Source: Pseudomonas sediminis | GTDB lineage: Bacteria; Pseudomonadota; Gammaproteobacteria; Pseudomonadales; Pseudomonadaceae | Reading direction: 5' to 3' | DNA: 64,000 nt | Assembly (NCBI RefSeq): GCF_039555755.1 | Contig: NZ_CP154631.1 | Coordinates: forward strand, 3,100,001-3,164,000 | Shown: positions 56,176 to 64,000 of the stretch, in pieces | Position numbering within the stretch: the stretch's first letter is position 1 | Layout: every line of letters begins with the position of its first letter | Notes under the pieces: model-generated | What the model saw: only the letters and a program-made list of their open reading frames with translations | What the model was told of the DNA's origin: nothing | Database searches by the model: none | Program-made: the position numbers and the translations under genes

Positions 56176-56640
56176 GCCAAGCGCTGTCATGTCCGTGAAC
56201 ACCTTGTTCAGGTCCGGCATGTCGCGCACGGCGCCGCCGAGAAAATCCGTCTCGATCGCGCCGGGTGCCACGGTATTGACTGCGATACCCCGGCTGCCCA
56301 GCTCCTTGGCCAGGTAGACGCTCAGCACCTCTAACGCTCCCTTGACGGCCGAGTGGGCCGCAAAGCCCGGGTAGGCGATGCGTGTCAGCCCAGAAGAGAT
56401 ATTGACGATACGAGCGCCGTCGGCCATCAGCAGCAGTACCTGGGTGAGGAAGAACACCCCTTTGAAGTGTACGTTCACCAGTGCGTCGAACTGCGCCTCG
56501 GTGGTCTCGGCAATCGACGCCATGTCCCCGTGCCCGGCGTTGTTGACCAGGTGATCGAAGCTGTCGCGCTGCCAGGTGTCGCGTAGCGCCTGGCGCAGCA
56601 ACGCATAGCCGTCGTGGTGGAGTTGTGCGCGGTCCGTCAT
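56176..56640 (-). pseudogene. SDR remnant truncated at both ends
   Basis: From ATG 56640 (MTDRAQLHHDGYA) the frame keeps NNAGHGDMAS, the ISSGLTRIAYPGFAAHSAVKGALE active-site region (Tyr replaced by His in AAHSAVK) and APGAIETDF. The TGxxxGIG cofactor domain is missing at the N-terminus, and homology stops at TALG (56176), before the last 50-60 residues. The catalytic Tyr also appears lost, so it cannot be functional. Convergent with the LysR chimera. Confidence 0.75.
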
Positions 56641-56822
56641 GGTCAGGCTCCCGTCATCCATGCATCCCGAACAAAACAGGTGGAAGTCGAAGAAGAAAGC
56701 CCGTTCTTCAATGCATGACTCTCCGTCTGCAAATTCAGGCGCAGGCCATGACCAAGACTGAATACAATGGCGCCTGAACTTTCCGCGCCATGCACATGGC
56801 TGTATCGAACGAGGAACGCCCC

Positions 56823-57308
56823 ATGGCCTCCCCAGACAAACAGAAGAAGCGCGCCCAACGGGCCAAGACCAAGGCCAAGCAGAACCGCATGGGCAAGCCC
56901 AAGGCGCAGGCCAATGTCGTCCACCCGATTCTCGCCAACCCGCTGATCAACGAGCCGTTCGATGATGTCGAGCTCGACCTGAGTACCTTCGATTTCAAGG
57001 ACATCGAGGAAAACGGCTTCGACCCCGCGCACTTCGATGACCTGTTCCAGGCGATGAAAGCCGGCGAGGGCATCAGCCTGCTCGCCCTGTGCCTGATATT
57101 CCTGCAATACCCTGTGCTGGAACTGGTGGTTGCCGAGGAGTCGGAAGAGGCTGCGACCGATTTCATGATGGGCCTGCTGATCGTCTACCGCGGCATCTTC
57201 CACGATGAAGACGAGGACGCTGCGATCACCTGGATCGGCAGCGAAGCCTTCCAGAGCGCCTATAACGAAGCGTCGTTGATCCTGCAGAAGAAGAACGCCC
57301 GCGTCTGA
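56823..57308 (+). CDS. Conserved hypothetical protein, basic N-terminus
   Basis: Start at ATG 56823 with GAGGA upstream. 161 residues: a very basic N-terminus (KQKKRAQRAKTKAKQNRMGKP), then an acidic helical body (DVELDLSTFDFKDIEENGFD, VAEESEEAATDFMMG). A polyanion-binding N-tail is plausible. No family recognised. Confidence 0.75.
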   Translation: MASPDKQKKRAQRAKTKAKQNRMGKPKAQANVVHPILANPLINEPFDDVELDLSTFDFKDIEENGFDPAHFDDLFQAMKAGEGISLLALCLIFLQYPVLELVVAEESEEAATDFMMGLLIVYRGIFHDEDEDAAITWIGSEAFQSAYNEASLILQKKNARV

Positions 57309-57365
57309 TTCATTTCTGCAGTCTGAGTCTGTAGGAGCTTGATGCCGACGCTACCAGAACGAAAA

Positions 57366-57395
57366 AGGCCCCCGACGCTGGCGCATCGGGGGCCT
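57366..57395 (-). terminator. Terminator of the TonB receptor gene
   Basis: AGGCCCCCGA / TCGGGGGCCT with a 10-nt loop; on the minus strand a TTTTTC tract follows. It lies 20 nt past the receptor's stop codon. The gene on the plus side also runs toward it. Confidence 0.9.
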
Positions 57396-57414
57396 CTGAG
57401 TGGCGCGCGAACAA

Positions 57415-59585
57415 TCAGAATGCGGTTTGCACACGCACGTAGAAGGTGCGGTAGGTGCCTTCCTCGGTCAGGCTGTTGCTTTCCAGCAGGCCATTGGCGC
57501 CGTAGGTCGTGGCGCGGCTGTCCTCGTTCTGGGCGAACAGATTAAGTACCGACAGGTTGAGGCTGGTGTTCTGGCTGAGTTGGGTGCGCGCGGAGATATC
57601 GACACGGCCAACTGCGTCCTGGTCGTTCTCTGCCGTCTGGCCCGAAGTCAGTCGATACTTCTGGTTGTAGCCGCTGTTCCAGTTGTAGTTGACGCCGAAG
57701 GTGGTGCGCAGGCTGGCCAGGTAGTAGTCGGCGCCAGCGTTGAACAGGTAGTCCGGCTGATCGAGGAAGCGTCGGGTTTCACCAGTGGCTTCGCTCTTCA
57801 GGCGGGTGTGCACGGCGGTGGCGTTGGACCATAGCGTCAGTTGCGGCAAACCGAGCACGTCCAGTGGCGCGCGTGCTTCCAGTTCCAGGCCGCTGGCCTG
57901 GCCGTCGCCGGCGTTCTCCGGGCGGCTCAGCCAGCGGCCGTTGCTCTGCTCGCTGAGCACGTTTTCGATCTTGCCACTGAACTGACGGTGGAACAGGTTG
58001 GCCGAGAGCAAGCCGCGCTGGTCGTTGAAGAAGTGATCCAGCCCCAGGTCCACGCCCCAGATGGACTCCGGTGTCATCCCCGGGTTGCCACCGGTATCGG
58101 GCCGGGCCAGGGTGCCGGAGTCGGTGGTGACGGTCGGGCTCAGCTCGCGCAGATCGGGTCGGCGCAATGTGCGGGCGATACCCAGGAGCCAGTCGGTGTT
58201 GGCACTGAGATGGCCGAGGTAGCTGATCGACGGCAGGGGGCTGAGCTTGCTGGTCTGCTGCTTGGCACCGTTGAAGTCGCGGGTGCGGGTGTGGGCGTCT
58301 TCCAGGCGCAGGCCGTAGGTCAGGCTGTCGCCCCAGGGCAGCAGCCAGGTGTCCTGGGCGAACAGGTGAGTGATGTCTTCACGGATCTGGTAGGTGCGCG
58401 CGGCATTGATGGGGCGGACGGTGCCGTTCTCGATGTTGCTGTTGTCTTCCTCGCGGGTCTCGCGGCGCGCCCCGGCGCCCCATTCGAGGCTGTGGGCGTC
58501 GAGCAGCGTCTTCACCTTGAGGGTCGGCGAGACCGAGGTCATGTGGATGTTCTCGTCACGCAGGCGCGTGCGATCCAGGGTGCCGTTGGCCCGGTAGCGT
58601 TTGGCGTCCCGGGTGGTGTCCTCGTCGGCCTTCTGCAAGTCGAGGCTCAGCAGCAGCTCGGTGTCGTCGCTCCACTGGTGCGTCCAGTCGCTGAGCAGGC
58701 CGAGGTTGGTGCGCTTGCGCTCGCGATCCTCGAACTCGGTTCGACTCACCGCGTTCTGCGCAGTTTCCAGCTCGGCGGCGATGTCGTCGCGGTATTCGGT
58801 GGTCTTCAGGTAATCGAGCTGGAAGTTCAGGCGGTTGTCGCCGTTCAGGCGCAGCTCCAGCGACGGCAGGAAGTTGCCTTGCTCGAAGCGACGCTCGTTG
58901 CTGCCCAGTTCACCGCCATTGGCGCCGCTGTTGCTGAACACCAGCGAGTCCTTGCTTTCGTTGCGGCGCTGCAATTGCACGCCGCCGGCCAGGTTCAGCG
59001 TGACGTTGTCGTTGCCCAGGCTGTAGAAGACGGTGGCATCCCCCAGGCCACCGTTGCTTTCTATATGCCCGGCGCCGATACCGATCTCGCCATTACCGCC
59101 CTTGGCGCGCTGCTTGAGAATGATATTGACGGTGCCCGCTGCGCCCTGGCCCTCCTGGCTGGCCAGTGGCGAGCGGATGATCTCCACACGCTCGACCAGC
59201 GAGCTGGGGATGCGATCCAGCTGCACACTGCGCTTGGAGTTGGCATCGAGGATGCGCCGGCCATTTACCAATACCTGCGCATACTCCGGGCCGATGCCGC
59301 GCAGTTGCACTTCACGGGCACGGTTGGCGCCGGCGAAGGAGACACCGACCAGACGTCGCAGGGCATCGCCCAGCGGCTGGTCGCCAAACTGGTTGAGTTG
59401 CTCGGCCTCGATCACCGTTTTTGAATTGCTCGCATTGCGTCTTTCCGCGTGGGCGCGTTGCACGGCGTCCTCGATGGGGCGCTGGAGATTTCCATGGCTT
59501 CCAGGCTGATGACCTGAGCGGCAAGCGGTGCGCTGCAGCTGGCGAGCAGAAGGCCCAGCAGAGCGTTCTTATTCCTGTTGTGCAT
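57415..59585 (-). CDS. TonB-dependent receptor with a one-base frameshift in its N-terminus
   Basis: The full gene starts at ATG 59585 (MHNRNKNALLGLLLASCS), a signal peptide ending near AAQ. The mature protein is in another frame: a run of G at 59476-59479 (C on the coding strand) is one base short, and restoring it joins EISSA to PIEDAVQRAHAERR. The plug domain (VIEAEQLNQFGDQPLGDAL, EVQLRGIGPEYAQVLVNG) and 22-strand barrel end with the aromatic YVRVQTAF. Uncorrected, only a GTG at 59463 gives a 682-residue receptor without a signal. Probably a ferric-siderophore receptor; a Fur box lies upstream. Confidence 0.85.
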
Positions 59586-59610
59586 GATGGATCTTATCTT
59601 TTTAGATTCA

Positions 59611-59629
59611 ATTAATGATAATTATTACT
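59611..59629 (-). promoter_or_regulatory. Fur box upstream of the TonB receptor
   Basis: The 19-nt stretch AATGATAAT with flanking ATT...ATTACT matches about 14 of 19 positions of the GATAATGATAATCATTATC consensus. It is centred about 35 nt before the receptor start. Iron repression is likely. Confidence 0.75.
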
Positions 59630-59784
59630 AAATGTACAAATCAATCATGCGCATAAGTATTTTGTGAGGAGGCGGGCTGAGGTCTGTGGCCGAGATCGCG
59701 GGACTGATCGATGAAAGCTCCAGACGAAGCCCCCGTCGCGGTTAGTATTGGCTGATCGATTTTCCACTGCCTCTGGAGCCTTGT

Positions 59785-60675
59785 ATGACCGCTTCACTGC
59801 CTGCCATCGCCTTCGCCGGTATCGGCCTGATGGGTCTGCCGATGACCCGCCGCCTGCTCGCTGCCGGCTACCCGCTGACACTCTGGAACCGCACGCCGGA
59901 CAAATGCACGTCGCTGCTGGAGCAGGGTGCGCACCGCGTGGAGAACCCCGCTGATCTGTGCCGCGATGCCAATGTGGTGATGCTGTGCCTGGCCAATACC
60001 GAGGTGGTACGTGAGGTGGTGTTCGGTCCGGGTGGGATCGTCGAAGGAGCAAGGCCGGGGCAGCTGCTGGTGGATTTCTCCAGCCTGGAGCCGGCTGCCA
60101 CCCGTGAGATGGCCGCTGAGCTGGAAGCGCGCACCGGTATGCGCTGGGTGGATGCGCCGGTTTCCGGCGGTACGCCAGGGGCCGAGGCCGGCACCTTGGC
60201 GATCATGGCCGGTGGTCGCGAAGAGGACGTGGAGCGTATACGCCCGATTCTCGCGCACCTGGGCCAGCGCCTGACGCGCATGGGCGAGGTCGGCGCGGGG
60301 CAGGTGACCAAGGTGTGCAATCAGATGATCGTCGCTTGCAACGCCCTGGTGATCGCCGAAGTGGTGGCGTTGGCCGAGCGCTCCGGCGTCGATGCCAGCC
60401 TGATCGCTCCAGCACTGGCCGGTGGTTTCGCCGACTCCAAACCGCTGCAGATTCTGGCGCCGCAGATGGCGGCCAGCCAGTTCGAACCGATCAAGTGGCA
60501 CGTGCGCACGCTGCTCAAGGACCTCGATACGGCGGTCAAACTGTCCCGCGAGCAGGGCAGTGCCACGCCTATGAGCGGCCTGGCCGCACAGTTGATGCGC
60601 CTGCACGGCAGCCAGGGCAATCTGGAGCGCGACCCGGCTACCCTGGTGGAAATGTTGCGGGAGCAATGCCCATGA
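59785..60675 (+). CDS. GlxR-type 3-hydroxyacid dehydrogenase (tartronate semialdehyde reductase-like)
   Basis: 296 residues. NAD(P) motif FAGIGLMGLPM, substrate motif VDAPVSGGTPGAEAGTLAIMAGG, catalytic Lys in GQVTKVCNQM. This is the beta-hydroxyacid dehydrogenase family, acting on tartronate semialdehyde or 3-hydroxyisobutyrate. The stop overlaps the next gene by 4 nt (ATGA). Its partner is a hydroxypyruvate isomerase-like gene, so tartronate/hydroxypyruvate chemistry is favoured. Confidence 0.9.
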   Translation: MTASLPAIAFAGIGLMGLPMTRRLLAAGYPLTLWNRTPDKCTSLLEQGAHRVENPADLCRDANVVMLCLANTEVVREVVFGPGGIVEGARPGQLLVDFSSLEPAATREMAAELEARTGMRWVDAPVSGGTPGAEAGTLAIMAGGREEDVERIRPILAHLGQRLTRMGEVGAGQVTKVCNQMIVACNALVIAEVVALAERSGVDASLIAPALAGGFADSKPLQILAPQMAASQFEPIKWHVRTLLKDLDTAVKLSREQGSATPMSGLAAQLMRLHGSQGNLERDPATLVEMLREQCP

Positions 60676-61457
60676 AGATCGCTGCCAATCTGTCCATGCT
60701 GTTCACCGAGCTGCCACTGCGCGAGCGTGTACTGGCGGCGATGATGGCGGGTTTCGAGGGTGTGGAAGTTCAGTTCCCCTACGAATTGCCAGCGGTCGCC
60801 CTGAAAGAAGTGCTGGAGTTGACCGCGCTGCCGTTGGTGCTGATCAACGTGCCAGCGGGCGATCTGATGACGGGTGGTCCCGGCCTGGCCAGCGTGCCGG
60901 CGCGACAGGTGGAGTTCGACACCGCGCTGCAGGAAGCGCTGACCTACGCCGCCATGGCGCGCCCGGCCTGCATCAACGTGCTGCCCGGGCGCCTGGCTGA
61001 AAGCGTGAGCCGCGAGCAGGCGCTGGACTGCCTGGCCGCCAACCTGCGCAAGAGCGCCGAGGCTTTCGCGGCGTTGGGCATTCGCGTGCTGGTGGAGGCG
61101 ATCAACCCCATCGACATGCCAGGTTTCCTGATCAACACGCCGGAGGATCTGGATGCGCTGCTGCGCGCGGTGGATCACCCGAATCTGGCGGCGCAATACG
61201 ACCTCTACCACATGGCGCGCCAGGGAATCGATGTGGCGGCAGGCATGCGCCTGCTGGCTGGACGCATCGGCCATGTGCAGTTCGCCGATATGCCGGGGCG
61301 CGGTGCGCCGGGGACGGGGGAATTGGCCTTTCCGGCGCTGCTCGGTGCGTTGCGTGACAGCGGTTACAGCGGCTGGCTGGGCGCCGAGTACAAACCGGGC
61401 GAGGTGGGCACGCAGGCCAGCCTCGGCTGGTTGGCGCAGTGGCAGCAGCGCGCCTAG
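60672..61457 (+). CDS. Hydroxypyruvate isomerase-like TIM-barrel protein
   Basis: Start at ATG 60672. 261 residues. AP-endonuclease-2/xylose-isomerase barrel beginning MKIAANLSMLFTELPL. Metal-site residues appear in VLVEAINPIDMPGF (Glu), QYDLYHMARQG (Asp, His), GHVQFADMPGR (Gln, Asp) and WLGAEYKPG (Glu). This is the Hyi/OtnI type, interconverting hydroxypyruvate and tartronate semialdehyde or a related sugar acid. Coupled to the GlxR-like gene; no gcl or aldolase is nearby. Confidence 0.9.
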   Translation: MKIAANLSMLFTELPLRERVLAAMMAGFEGVEVQFPYELPAVALKEVLELTALPLVLINVPAGDLMTGGPGLASVPARQVEFDTALQEALTYAAMARPACINVLPGRLAESVSREQALDCLAANLRKSAEAFAALGIRVLVEAINPIDMPGFLINTPEDLDALLRAVDHPNLAAQYDLYHMARQGIDVAAGMRLLAGRIGHVQFADMPGRGAPGTGELAFPALLGALRDSGYSGWLGAEYKPGEVGTQASLGWLAQWQQRA

Positions 61458-61519
61458 GGGCGCTGTGCGCAGGGCGATTCACATGCTGGGTGGCTGGACC
61501 GGTGATGGGTGTTTGGCTC

Positions 61520-61594
61520 GGTGCGCATGGCGCACCCTACGGCGCATCGGCGCATCGGCGTATCGCGGTTCGGGTAGGGTGCGCCGCGCGCACC
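61520..61594. repeat. GTAGGGTGCG-family palindromic repeat
   Basis: GGTGCGCATGGCGCACCCTAC at 61520-61540 faces GTAGGGTGCGCCGCGCGCACC at 61574-61594. Between them is a short tandem CGGCGCATCGGCGCATCGG. It separates the Hyi-like gene from the MHYT gene. Confidence 0.85.
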
Positions 61595-61613
61595 AGATGT
61601 TTGCCTCAGGATC

Positions 61614-63794
61614 TTAGAACCGCGTGCCGACCCGCTCCAGCGGCCGGTAATGCGGCGGGAAGAGGGCGACGATTTCCTCGAGCGGCACCGGTTTGCTGAA
61701 CAGATAACCCTGCACCTGATCGCAGTCGCGCTCCTGCAGGAACGCCAGCTGTTCGGCGGTTTCCACGCCTTCGGCGACGACCTTCAGGTGCAGGGCGTGG
61801 GCCATGGCGATGATGGCGTGGACGATCTCGCGGTCCTGACTGGAGTGGGCGACGTCCTGGATGAAGGAACGGTCGACCTTCAGCGTATCCAGCGGTAAGC
61901 GGCGCAGGTAGGCGAGCGAGGAATAGCCGGTGCCGAAGTCGTCGATGGACAGGCTGACGCCCAGCGCGCGAATGTTTTCCAGCAGGCCGATGGCGCGGTT
62001 GATGTTGCTCAGCAGCGCGCTTTCGGTCACCTCCAGTTCCAGGCAGTGAGCAGGGCAACGGGTCGCGTTCAACAACTGCTCGATGCGCCCGGGTAACTGA
62101 TCGTTGGCCAGGTTCAGGGCCGAGCAGTTGACCGCGATCTTCAGCCCTGGATAGCCCATGTGATCGAGGCTGTTGAGGTCCAGGCAGGCGCGGCGCAGCA
62201 CCCAATTGTCGAGCAGGTCGATGAAGCCGTTGGCCTCGGCAATGGCGATGAAGCGCTCCGGTGTGAGCAGGCCGTGCTGCGGGTGATGCCAGCGCACCAG
62301 GGCTTCGAGCTTGCTCAGCTCGCCGCTGCGCAGATCGATGATCGGCTGGTAGTAGAGAATCAGCCCGTCATCCTGTTGCAACGCCTGGCGCAGGTCTTCT
62401 TCAAGTTGCAGCTCGTACGAGGCTTTCTGCTTCAGGTGCGGGTTGAAGAAGTGCACCACATTGCGGCCGCTGCCTTTGGACTGATACAGCGCCAGATCGG
62501 CATGTTTGAGCAGTTCGTCGGTGCTGCTGCCGTCCTGTGGGAACAGGCTGATGCCGACGCTGGTGGTCATCACGATCTTGCGCCCAGCCAGGCCAATTGG
62601 CTCCTTCATGTGCTCCAGCATGCGCGCGGCCAGGGCGCGTGGGTCGGCAGTGCTGTCGAGGCTGGCGATCACGCAGAACTCGTCGCCGCCGAAGCGCGCG
62701 ATGATGTCGCGCTCACGCAACGCGCTGCGGATGCGCTGTGCCACCACGCGTAGCAGTTCGTCGCCGGCATCGTGGCCAAGGCTGTCGTTGATGCGCTTGA
62801 AGTGATCGACATCGAGAAACATCACCGCCAGGCTGCGGCCGGTCACCGCGTGCTCCTCCAGGGTGGCAGCGAAAACCCGGTTGAAGCCACGGCGGTTGAG
62901 CAGCTCGGTCAGTGGGTCGATATGCGCCACTTGCTCAAGCGAGGCCTTGGCCTGATCGAGCTGCACCAGCAAGGTGTTGACCCGCTGCAGGTCGCGCTCC
63001 TTGTCGTCGAGCTTGCGTCCGGCCCAGGCTGCGGCCAGGCTCAGGCCGAGAATCAGCAGGGTGATGGAGGCGACGATCAGCACCAGTTGCACGCTATTGT
63101 CGGCGCTGCGCAATTGCAGTGCAGTGCCGTCCGGCACCACCAGGTTGAGCGCGCTCATGCCGGTGTAGTGCATCGAGGCAATGGCCGCGCCCATCACCAG
63201 CGCTGCCGAATATTTCATCCAGCGCTGTCGACGCGGCGAGCCATGGCGTACATAGCGGTTGAGCAGCAGCGCGGCGAAGCTGGCGCTGATGGCGATGACG
63301 ATGGACAGGGTGAACAGGCCGCCGTGGTAGTAGGCCTGAGCATCCGAGCGGATCGCCGCCATACCGCTGTAGTGCATGGCGCTGATACCCAGGCCGATGA
63401 TGCTGGCGGCCAGCAACTGTCGGCTCAAGCCGGGGCGCGGCATGACCATGTAATAAACGGCGAGAAGGGCAGCGGCCAGGGCCACCAACAGCGACAGCAC
63501 CGTGGTGGCAAGGTCGTAGCGAATGGCGACAGGCGCCTGGAACGCCAGCATGCCGATGAAGTGCATGGACCAGATGGCACCCGCCAGGCACAGCCCGCCG
63601 AGCAGGCCCCAGATCAGACGCATGCTGCGTCTTTGCACCTGGTCGAGATGGCGGGCGATGGTCAGTGTACTCAGGCTGCCGACGCTGGCGATGACGTACG
63701 AAAGGGCCACGAGCCAGGGATCGTGTTGGCAATCGAGCAGGAGCCGTCCCTGTTCTGGCATATCGACAAGAAAGCGGATCGAGAGTCCTTCCAT
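61614..63794 (-). CDS. MHYT-GGDEF-EAL membrane protein (MucR/NbdA-like)
   Basis: Start at ATG 63794, with GGGGGAG 6 nt upstream; earlier starts lack this spacing. About 726 residues. Seven-helix MHYT sensor with motifs SMHFIGM, AMHYSGM and SMHYTGM, thought to bind copper or sense oxygen/NO. GGDEF domain with intact GGDEF and I-site RERD five residues before it. EAL domain with KLEALVRW, NCSALN and DDFGTGYSSL. Either activity is possible. In P. aeruginosa MucR affects alginate and NbdA affects dispersal; orthology is not decided. Confidence 0.92.
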   Translation of the reverse strand: MEGLSIRFLVDMPEQGRLLLDCQHDPWLVALSYVIASVGSLSTLTIARHLDQVQRRSMRLIWGLLGGLCLAGAIWSMHFIGMLAFQAPVAIRYDLATTVLSLLVALAAALLAVYYMVMPRPGLSRQLLAASIIGLGISAMHYSGMAAIRSDAQAYYHGGLFTLSIVIAISASFAALLLNRYVRHGSPRRQRWMKYSAALVMGAAIASMHYTGMSALNLVVPDGTALQLRSADNSVQLVLIVASITLLILGLSLAAAWAGRKLDDKERDLQRVNTLLVQLDQAKASLEQVAHIDPLTELLNRRGFNRVFAATLEEHAVTGRSLAVMFLDVDHFKRINDSLGHDAGDELLRVVAQRIRSALRERDIIARFGGDEFCVIASLDSTADPRALAARMLEHMKEPIGLAGRKIVMTTSVGISLFPQDGSSTDELLKHADLALYQSKGSGRNVVHFFNPHLKQKASYELQLEEDLRQALQQDDGLILYYQPIIDLRSGELSKLEALVRWHHPQHGLLTPERFIAIAEANGFIDLLDNWVLRRACLDLNSLDHMGYPGLKIAVNCSALNLANDQLPGRIEQLLNATRCPAHCLELEVTESALLSNINRAIGLLENIRALGVSLSIDDFGTGYSSLAYLRRLPLDTLKVDRSFIQDVAHSSQDREIVHAIIAMAHALHLKVVAEGVETAEQLAFLQERDCDQVQGYLFSKPVPLEEIVALFPPHYRPLERVGTRF

Positions 63795-64000
63795 AGCCAT
63801 CTCCCCCCGCCTCGCGGCGGTGTGAGCGTCCAATTCGATGAATTACAGGCTTACATTGCCAGTCAGTCGGGTATTGGTCAAAAGATGACCGGCTCCATTG
63901 TTCTAGCACGGAATAAAGCCCTCTGCCTTATGTCTGCCGGCTATCAGCTTGAGTGGCGTCTGCCGACATTGGCTTGCATAGAACGAGGGCGTGGCTGCAG

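Noticed and set aside
57841..59424. 527-codon open frame on the plus strand
   Set aside because: Antisense to the TonB receptor, caused by high third-position GC.

Overview
The window is high-GC gammaproteobacterial chromosome and reads as a Pseudomonas. From memory of the P. aeruginosa map (not checked here), two blocks keep its gene order: fumarase / sadC / ferredoxin reductase / enoyl-CoA hydratase / pykA / universal stress protein, and mnmC / polyphosphate:AMP phosphotransferase / thiolase. REP-like palindromes, a GacA-Rsm type small RNA, opgGH, yebG and a short LOV photoreceptor also fit Pseudomonas. A lineage near P. mendocina/oleovorans is a guess only. About 60 genes are supported. 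No tRNA, rRNA, CRISPR array, prophage or intact insertion sequence was seen.

Layout. 1-2256 looks like a light/flavin corner: the 3' end of a MerR regulator with a degenerate B12 domain (class II LitR-like), an unknown protein, a short LOV protein and a flavodoxin. 2445-4634 is a three-gene operon (class II aldolase-like, MEST-like alpha/beta hydrolase, Tat-exported DUF1569 protein), followed by a tiny secreted Gly/Asp/Pro protein, an SDR, a DJ-1/PfpI protein and an RHH protein. 7543-13946 is a seven-gene minus-strand operon: thermostable-hemolysin family protein, AMP-forming ligase, haem-oxygenase-like diiron protein, SDR, periplasmic TPR protein and an OmpR/QseC-type two-component system. 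It is preceded by a PmrA-type operator and is the best candidate for an undescribed system. 14069-20951 holds an NTF2-like protein, a GNAT / nitrilase / ZapE-like operon, a cysteine hydrolase, a GlxA-type AraC regulator, a DUF1028 protein and dsdA.

21003-28472 is the conserved fumA-sadC-pykA block. 28700-37117 carries small envelope proteins, a PilZ protein, SirB1-like, leucine dehydrogenase, SOS-controlled yebG, a metallo-beta-lactamase-fold protein, a PsiE-type protein and a SWIM-SNF2 helicase. 37318-45730 holds a frameshifted AraC regulator, bglX, opgGH and a cytochrome b561. An RsmX-like sRNA follows at about 45813-45922. 46083-54971 has a UvrD-like helicase, an EamA transporter, mnmC, pap, thiolase and a LysE exporter. 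55035-56640 is a graveyard in which two LysR pieces and a reductase piece are joined and face a truncated SDR. 56823-63794 has a conserved small protein, a Fur-controlled TonB receptor with a one-base frameshift, a GlxR/Hyi-like pair and an MHYT-GGDEF-EAL protein.

Several genes point to sessile/motile and envelope control: two diguanylate cyclase-type proteins, a PilZ effector, an Rsm-titrating RNA and osmoregulated glucan synthesis. The seven-gene operon appears to couple production of a small acyl-derived product to its own sensor. Palindromic repeats beginning GTAGGG recur between genes, and in two cases they supply the stop codon of the upstream gene.
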